This document shows positions 5,943 to 5,944 of a DNA stretch of 5,944 bases, piece by piece; the stretch's first letter is position 1; the number at the start of each line of letters is the position of its first letter. The DNA comes from Desulfobacteraceae bacterium (GTDB taxonomy: Bacteria; Desulfobacterota; Desulfobacteria; Desulfobacterales; Desulfobacteraceae). The position numbers and the translations under genes are program-made. The notes beneath the pieces were generated by a model. That model had not been told where the DNA came from and ran no database searches. It was given only the letters and a program-made list of their open reading frames with translations. The stretch spans positions 1-5,944 of the forward strand of contig DAOWDR010000092.1 in the NCBI GenBank assembly GCA_030638935.1. Reading direction: 5' to 3'.

Positions 5943-5944
5943 AA

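Noticed and set aside
1..5944. Mobile element, CRISPR array, tRNA/rRNA or defence-island signature
   Set aside because: No transposase or integrase, no spaced direct repeats and no tRNA-like cloverleaf were seen; all six genes look like chromosomal housekeeping or regulatory genes.

Overview
The window reads as ordinary chromosomal DNA of a Gram-negative bacterium. The periplasmic/envelope proteins (AsmA-type, DUF4197), the HD-GYP response regulator and the moderate G+C content suggest a Desulfobacterota (Desulfobacteraceae-like) sulfate reducer. That placement is inferred from protein style, not from a marker gene. Coding density is very high: no stretch of 300 bases lacks a gene, and there is no RNA gene, mobile element or CRISPR array.

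Layout. The left half (1-3338) is a plus-strand run of three genes: the C-terminal part of an AsmA-family envelope protein cut by the window edge, a secreted DUF4197 protein, and a beta-CASP metallo-beta-lactamase-fold RNA-processing nuclease. Gaps of 48 and 24 bp and good Shine-Dalgarno sites support one transcript. The right half (3343-5905) is a minus-strand run, read right to left: a LysR-type regulator, a receiver/HD-GYP response regulator (probable cyclic-di-GMP phosphodiesterase), and an unrecognised 159-residue protein. Gaps are 65 bp and 23 bp. The two runs converge with only 4 bp between their stop codons and no convincing terminator.

How they may work together. AsmA-type and DUF4197 proteins both belong to the envelope, so their adjacency is plausible as a functional pair. 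The nuclease is cytoplasmic and may simply share the transcript. On the other strand, the HD-GYP protein would turn a phosphorelay signal into cyclic-di-GMP breakdown, and the small unknown protein directly behind it is a candidate partner. The sensor kinase is not in the window.

The non-coding signals most worth checking are an 11-bp perfect inverted repeat that encloses the ribosome binding site and start codon of the DUF4197 gene, and a Fur-like/LysR-box-like dyad at the extreme right edge upstream of the LysR gene. I see no clear evidence of a wholly new system. The best unknown is the 159-residue protein.
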